Source of the DNA: Bacteroidales bacterium UBA5072 | Lineage (GTDB): Bacteria > Bacteroidota > Bacteroidia > Bacteroidales > UBA10428 | Length of the DNA: 18,780 nucleotides | Direction of reading: 5' to 3' | Assembly: GCA_002415855.1 (NCBI GenBank) | Contig: DIAS01000105.1 | Span: 1-18,780, forward strand | Part shown: in pieces, positions 15,524 through 18,780 of the stretch | Layout of the letters: each line of letters starts with the position of its first letter | Position numbering within the stretch: position 1 is the stretch's first letter | Notes under the pieces: model-generated | Told to the model about the DNA's origin: nothing | Seen by the model: the letters and a program-made list of their open reading frames with translations, nothing else | Database searches by the model: none | Position numbers and translations under genes: made by a program

Positions 15524-16900
15524 TTATATTGTACTGAACAATTTTTGTAATGCAGTCTGTGCCTGCAGCAGGGTTAAAATCGATGTCAGATAGCTGTTCT
15601 CTGCATTCAGGTAATTGGTGTTGGCCTGGGTCAGATCAAGGCTGGAAACGATCCCCTGTCTGTACTTGTTTGTTATCGATGCCAGGACACGACCTGCCAC
15701 ATCCACACTCTCTTTCTGCGTGTTGAAGTTCTCATAGGCGCTTTGGTAATTGAACAACAATTGCCTTTTCTGGGTTTCCAGTTGTTCCCTCATTTTCTCC
15801 TTGTCACGCTCGGCAATGTTGAGGTCGATTCTGGCCTGGGAAACTCTTGAACGTCTCATGCCGCTTGAGAAAATGGGAACAGAAACATTAAAACCGGCCA
15901 GGTGTTCGGGTGTCAGGTCAAAACCGGTGGTGATAATCTTTTTGGTGTAGCTGTAAAATCCGGCTACCATGGGGGCATAGGCCCAATTCTGAATGTCCAG
16001 CTGCTTCTTGCTCAGCAGTACCTGCGATTCAGCCATCCTGTAATTAATATTACCTGTAACGTCATAGTCCATTAAAAGAACAGCCTGCGGATTGATACTG
16101 CTTAAAACCCAATCAAGGTTGTCAGCCAGTGTGATCTCTGCATCCGGTGCAATACCCAGCTGGAATTTCAGGAGGTTATAATTAAGCTGAATGGAGCGTT
16201 CAATCGATTGCTGATTATTTTTCAGCTGACTGGCAGTTATTTTCAACTGGTCAACATCCGTTGCCTCCATTAAGCCTGCCTTGTACATGTTATTGGTAAG
16301 TTCGGTGATGGTATTGACATTGTTCAGGTTCTCCTTGATGACCCTCAGCGTTTCCTCAGTCAACAGTGTGACATAATAAGTATTGGTTACCATCTCCTTT
16401 ACCTCAAGTTCGCTCATGATCAGGCTTTCATCCGCCAGCCTGAGGGCAATTTTGGCGGTCTGAACACCTGCATAATACTGCCCGCTGAACAGCAATTGGG
16501 AAACCTGCACTTTACCGCTCATCTGATTATCCATAATGATCGGCTCAGATGAGCCGAACATTTGTCCCAATGCAGATAATACTTCAACATCACCGGCGTC
16601 CAGAACACTATAATCAATATCCATTTCATCACCGGTTCCTCCAAAACTAAAATTCATTTCATAATTGAAATAGGTCATGAAGTCGAGACTCCCGTCAATC
16701 TGCGGCAAACCCTGAGCCAGGGTTTCTTTTACCCTTTCCTTTGAAGAGGTAACCTGGTCCCTGGCGTTCAACAAGGTCCTGTTGTGTTGAAGTGCATAAT
16801 CAAGTGCCTGATCCAGCGTTAGCAGGTAGGGTTGTTCCTGTGCAAGCAAATTGCTGCTTGCCATAAGCACCATAAGAATTAAAATCCTGATCACTTTCAT
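15524..16900 (-). CDS. TolC-family outer-membrane efflux protein
   Basis: This 458-residue outer-membrane factor forms the trimeric exit channel of the AcrB-type system. The signal peptide is residues 1-20 with cleavage after NLLA20, leaving a mature start QEQPYLLTLDQALDYALQHN, the usual first helix of the family. The two homologous halves with long amphipathic helices are visible (about 30-235 and 255-455), with many Gln, Asn and Ala residues. The second half ends in SLDLTQANTNYLNAENSYL, a family hallmark. No lipobox Cys is present. It is first of the structural genes, 53 nt after the regulator. Because the metal pump in this window carries its own fused channel domain, this protein most likely serves only the AcrB-type pump. 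The ATG at 16900 gives a compact signal peptide. Confidence 0.94.
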   Translation of the reverse strand: MKVIRILILMVLMASSNLLAQEQPYLLTLDQALDYALQHNRTLLNARDQVTSSKERVKETLAQGLPQIDGSLDFMTYFNYEMNFSFGGTGDEMDIDYSVLDAGDVEVLSALGQMFGSSEPIIMDNQMSGKVQVSQLLFSGQYYAGVQTAKIALRLADESLIMSELEVKEMVTNTYYVTLLTEETLRVIKENLNNVNTITELTNNMYKAGLMEATDVDQLKITASQLKNNQQSIERSIQLNYNLLKFQLGIAPDAEITLADNLDWVLSSINPQAVLLMDYDVTGNINYRMAESQVLLSKKQLDIQNWAYAPMVAGFYSYTKKIITTGFDLTPEHLAGFNVSVPIFSSGMRRSRVSQARIDLNIAERDKEKMREQLETQKRQLLFNYQSAYENFNTQKESVDVAGRVLASITNKYRQGIVSSLDLTQANTNYLNAENSYLTSILTLLQAQTALQKLFSTI

Positions 16901-16953
16901 AAGATGTAAATAATAATCGGTTAGTTTAATGACTTTATAACAAGAAAAACCAA

Positions 16954-17433
16954 TTACCCTGAAACCTGGTTATTGGCCATGTATTCTTTCTTCAATTCAT
17001 CGAACTTATTCAGAAAGTAATTCAACATATCAATCATATTTTTAATTAACAATGAGTTTTCCGAATTTTTGTTGGCTTTCAGATCCAGTACAACCTGCAG
17101 GTAGTCAGAGGTTTCTTTTAACCTGATCCGGTGTTCATCGACAAGGGAAAACTTATCAAGCTTCTTGATCTGGAAGTACCTTTTCCGGTCACCTGGTATC
17201 GTAATATATTCAACAACATTGCTTATTTCAAGAATTCTGAGCGCATTGCTGGCTGAACTCTTGCTGATTTGCAACTCCTCCACGATCTCATCAAAGGTAT
17301 ATTGCTCCTTATCCATGACCGTAAGCAGACCCAATATACGACCGGCAATCGGCTGGAATCCCTGTTTGTCATAGTAGCGTCCGGCGGCTTCAACGAGCTC
17401 CTTCTGCCTTTTAATTCTTTCTTCTGAAGTCAT
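16954..17433 (-). CDS. GbsR/MarR-family transcriptional regulator of the efflux operon
   Basis: This is a winged-helix regulator of 159 residues from the ATG at 17433. A TTG two codons upstream (17439) is also open but less likely. The helix-turn-helix is clear: YTFDEIVEELQISKSSASNALRIL (about residues 46-69), followed by the wing VVEYITIPGDRKRYFQI. The preceding helix GRILGLLTVMDKEQ and the helical C-terminal dimerisation region (about 110-155) fit the GbsR branch of the MarR superfamily. It heads the operon with the TolC-like, adaptor, pump and PII-like genes, and a 42-bp dyad lies just upstream. I infer an autoregulated repressor that is released by a pump substrate. The ligand is unknown. 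Ser-rich SKSSAS in the recognition helix is typical of the family. Confidence 0.88.
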   Translation of the reverse strand: MTSEERIKRQKELVEAAGRYYDKQGFQPIAGRILGLLTVMDKEQYTFDEIVEELQISKSSASNALRILEISNVVEYITIPGDRKRYFQIKKLDKFSLVDEHRIRLKETSDYLQVVLDLKANKNSENSLLIKNMIDMLNYFLNKFDELKKEYMANNQVSG

Positions 17434-17450
17434 TTTCAAAATTTTGGGCG

Positions 17451-17458
17451 TAAAGGTA
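17451..17458 (-). promoter_or_regulatory. Possible -7 element of the drug-efflux operon
   Basis: On the minus strand TACCTTTA (17458-17451) fits TAnnTTTG except for the last base and lies 17 nt before the ATG at 17433. The -33 region falls inside the dyad at 17462-17503, so a protein bound there would block RNA polymerase. Confidence 0.35.
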
Positions 17459-17461
17459 ACA

Positions 17462-17503
17462 ATAGTTTAATTAGTTCAGAAATATATGAACTAAAAAAAC
17501 TAT
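17462..17503. promoter_or_regulatory. 42-bp imperfect dyad, probable operator of the GbsR/MarR regulator
   Basis: The left arm ATAGTTTAATTAGTTCA (17462-17478) and the right arm TGAACTAAAAAAACTAT (17487-17503) are complementary at 15 of 17 positions around the spacer GAAATATA. Each arm holds two TAGTT-like half sites 10 bp apart, so two dimers could bind side by side. The dyad begins 29 nt upstream of the regulator ATG and covers the expected promoter. Binding by the adjacent regulator is inferred from position and symmetry. Confidence 0.55.
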
Positions 17504-17660
17504 GCTTTTCCAGGAAACGTTTTCTCGGAATCATCGGAACAAATTAATCTTCCTTGCAGGAAGAAAACAAAAAGTTATCGGTAAACAGCCCGTTTTACCC
17601 GGTGAATTGCCTATATGCCGGCTTATCTGCACAAGAAATGGTTTGCTTTACAAAAAGATA

Positions 17661-17668
17661 TAATTTTG
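17661..17668 (+). promoter_or_regulatory. Putative -7 element of the CDF-like transporter gene
   Basis: TAATTTTG matches TAnnTTTG exactly and lies 22 nt before the ATG at 17691. A TTTG at 17642-17645 is nearby, but the 15-nt spacing is shorter than usual. In the rest of the gap (17504-17660) I see only a minor inverted repeat CTTCC-N5-GGAAG and nothing else to name. Confidence 0.4.
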
Positions 17669-17690
17669 CATGACATGATACCCGGATAGG

Positions 17691-18323
17691 ATGGAAATCA
17701 ACTATTACAAAAGCGTGTTCCGGCTGGCTGTTTTTACGATCTTTTACAACCTGGCCGAAGGATTAATTTCGGTATTGTTTGGCATACAGGACGAAACCCT
17801 GACTTTGCTCGGATTTGGGGTTGACAGCTTTGTGGAAGTAATCTCAGGTATCGGGATCCTGCAAATGGTTATCCGCATCAGGAAGAATCCCCTGTCATTC
17901 CGAAATCGTTTTGAAAGAAAAGCCCTGCGTATAACCGGTGCAGCTTTTTACCTGCTTGTGGCAGGTCTGGTGGCCGGCGCTGTGATCAACGCAGTTACAG
18001 GGCACAAACCCGAGACAACGGTGTGGGGTGTTGTGATCTCTGTTGTTTCCATTGTGATCATGTTCTGGCTTTACCGCTCAAAAATCAGTTTCGGTAAAAA
18101 GCTCAATGCAGAACCAGTCATTGCCGATGGCAAGTGCACGCTGGTATGCATTTATATGTCAATTGTCCTGTTGATTTCCAGCCTGGTTTATGAACTCACC
18201 GGCTTTGGATGGATTGATACTATCGGTGCATTGGGTCTGGCATGGTTTTCATTTACAGAGGGGAAGGAAGCGTTTCAAAAGGCAGCAGGTAAGGAATGCG
18301 GGTGCGAAACCTGCGATTCCTGA
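17691..18323 (+). CDS. CDF-like cation transporter, membrane domain only, with Cys-rich tail
   Basis: This 210-residue protein has six predicted membrane segments (about 8-30, 36-60, 80-101, 110-128, 150-168 and 173-190). It matches the membrane domain of cation diffusion facilitators but lacks the C-terminal cytoplasmic domain of about 90 residues. In TM2 the site is D45-x3-E49 within GVDSFVEV, the same numbering as D45/D49 of E. coli YiiP. In TM5 the usual His-x3-Asp is C149-x3-C153 (ADGKCTLVC). The tail has C203, C205 and C208 (CGCETC). These changes suggest a thiophilic substrate rather than plain Zn or Fe. It lies 82 nt before arsR and arsC on the same strand, so metalloid or soft-metal resistance is the likely setting. 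The membrane topology is clear; substrate and direction of transport are inferred. Confidence 0.82.
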   Translation: MEINYYKSVFRLAVFTIFYNLAEGLISVLFGIQDETLTLLGFGVDSFVEVISGIGILQMVIRIRKNPLSFRNRFERKALRITGAAFYLLVAGLVAGAVINAVTGHKPETTVWGVVISVVSIVIMFWLYRSKISFGKKLNAEPVIADGKCTLVCIYMSIVLLISSLVYELTGFGWIDTIGALGLAWFSFTEGKEAFQKAAGKECGCETCDS

Positions 18324-18325
18324 AT

Positions 18326-18346
18326 AATATTTCCGGAAATATTTTT
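18326..18346 (+). terminator. AT-rich palindrome after the CDF-like gene, possible weak terminator
   Basis: AATATTTCCGGAAATATT (18326-18343) is a perfect 18-bp palindrome that starts 2 nt after the stop codon at 18321-18323 and runs into TTT. As RNA it could fold AATATTT-CCGG-AAATATT, a weak stem with a short U-tail. It could equally be a protein-binding site. Confidence 0.35.
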
Positions 18347-18372
18347 CAGAATAGCTTCTTTATTTCGCAAAT

Positions 18373-18392
18373 ATGTCGTATGTTTACGACAT
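18373..18392. promoter_or_regulatory. Probable ArsR operator
   Basis: ATGTCGTA-N4-TACGACAT is a perfect inverted repeat with 8-bp arms, ending 13 nt before the arsR ATG at 18406. ArsR/SmtB repressors usually bind such short dyads over their own promoter. The position strongly suggests autoregulation of arsR and arsC. Confidence 0.65.
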
Positions 18393-18405
18393 TAAAAATA
18401 TTTAA

Positions 18406-18738
18406 ATGATCAAGAAGGAAAATTTTGACAGTGAGTTACAGGAGCTGGCCCGTTTTGCCAGGGTTATTTCGCATCCTGCCAGGCTGGCCATCCTGAAATA
18501 CCTGGCTGAAACACGTACCTGCATATCCGGTAATATTTCCGACAACATTCCGCTTAGCCGGAGCACTGTTTCGCAGCATCTCAAGGAATTGCGGGATGCA
18601 GGACTGATCCAGGGCGAGATTGAAGGGTTAAAAATAAATTATTGTTTGAGCAGCGCTACGATCAGGAAATTCGAAATCATGCTGGGGGATTTCATTAAAA
18701 TGCTCGATTGTTCGTGTAATGTTGAGAAATGCTGCTAA
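18406..18738 (+). CDS. arsR: ArsR/SmtB-family metalloregulatory repressor with Cys-rich C-terminus
   Basis: This 110-residue winged-helix repressor has the family core: ARFARVISHPARLAILKYLAE (about 15-35), the recognition helix LSRSTVSQHLKELRDAGLI (50-68) and the wing GEIEGLKINYCL. The classical arsenite site ELCVCDL of plasmid ArsR is absent; only C39 remains there. Instead C102, C104, C109 and C110 crowd the C-terminus (CSCNVEKCC), resembling the C-terminal three-Cys arsenite site of Acidithiobacillus ArsR. This suggests a trivalent metalloid or another soft metal as inducer. An 8-4-8 operator lies 13 nt upstream, and arsC begins 1 nt after its stop codon, so the two genes form one operon. 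Confidence 0.92.
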   Translation: MIKKENFDSELQELARFARVISHPARLAILKYLAETRTCISGNISDNIPLSRSTVSQHLKELRDAGLIQGEIEGLKINYCLSSATIRKFEIMLGDFIKMLDCSCNVEKCC

Positions 18739-18739
18739 T

Positions 18740-18780
18740 ATGAGAATTCTTATCCTTTGCACCGGCAACAGTTGCCGCAG
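18740..18780 (+). CDS. arsC: Arsenate reductase, LMW protein-tyrosine-phosphatase type (5' end only)
   Basis: Only 13 codons are inside the window: MRILILCTGNSCR. They contain the phosphatase loop C7-x5-R13 in the form CTGNSCR, which is characteristic of thioredoxin-coupled arsenate reductases and related low-molecular-weight phosphatases. The enzyme reduces arsenate to arsenite in the cytoplasm. The ATG at 18740 lies 1 nt after the arsR stop codon, so translation is probably coupled. The rest lies beyond the window edge. A plain tyrosine phosphatase cannot be excluded from 13 residues, but the arsR context favours arsenate reductase. Confidence 0.85.
   Translation, partial: MRILILCTGNSCR

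Noticed and set aside
17434..17439. TTG start two codons upstream for the GbsR/MarR regulator
   Set aside because: The ATG at 17433 is in frame, more usual, and loses nothing of the domain.
17550..17580. CTTCC-N5-GGAAG inverted repeat upstream of the CDF-like gene
   Set aside because: The arms are only 5 bp, such repeats are expected by chance, and there is no T-run or promoter overlap.
1..18780. CRISPR array, insertion sequence, tRNA or rRNA
   Set aside because: I found no regularly spaced repeats, transposase or integrase sequence, terminal repeats, tRNA-like ends or rRNA signature sequence in the window.

Overview
The window looks like chromosomal DNA of a Bacteroidota species, probably an anaerobic or microaerobic member. 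The evidence is mixed. Several upstream regions carry the Bacteroidota -7 element TAnnTTTG (156-163, 4838-4845, 17661-17668 on +; 2334-2341 on -), and Shine-Dalgarno sequences are weak or absent. The gene families also fit: a membrane-anchored LytTR regulator, a CzcA pump fused to an outer-membrane factor, a PG0541-type PII-like protein and a cold-shock protein with a Lys-rich N-terminus. Rubrerythrin next to a flavin reductase-rubredoxin fusion suggests an anaerobe that defends against O2, peroxide or NO.

Layout. 1-801: a cold-shock-domain protein (+) behind a long leader. 826-4703: four minus-strand genes, namely a B12-binding radical SAM enzyme, a LytTR membrane regulator, rubrerythrin and an Hrb-like flavin reductase-rubredoxin. 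The last two are 24 nt apart and look like one operon. 4865-10926 (+): a heavy-metal efflux locus with a small His-rich exported protein, a 1463-residue CzcA-type RND pump with an outer-membrane factor fused to its C-terminus, and a lipoprotein adaptor. 10974-17433 (-): a second, complete RND operon of the drug-efflux type, in transcription order GbsR/MarR regulator, TolC-like factor, lipoprotein adaptor, AcrB-like pump, PII-like PG0541 protein. The two efflux loci converge on one strong hairpin at 10937-10967. 17691-18780 (+): a short CDF-like membrane transporter with a Cys-rich tail, an ArsR repressor with a Cys-rich tail, and the first 13 codons of an arsenate reductase of the LMW-phosphatase type, cut by the window edge.

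How the parts work together. The window is an efflux and stress-defence neighbourhood. The CzcA-type locus should expel divalent cations across both membranes. The AcrB-type operon should expel organic compounds and is probably controlled by its own regulator through a long dyad at 17462-17503. The right end is a metalloid module under an 8-4-8 operator at 18373-18392. I see no CRISPR array, transposase, integrase, tRNA or rRNA. The most unusual points are the pump/outer-membrane-factor fusion with an internal signal peptide, the PII-like protein ending the drug-efflux operon, and the CDF-like transporter whose predicted metal site carries two cysteines where the model protein YiiP has His and Asp.
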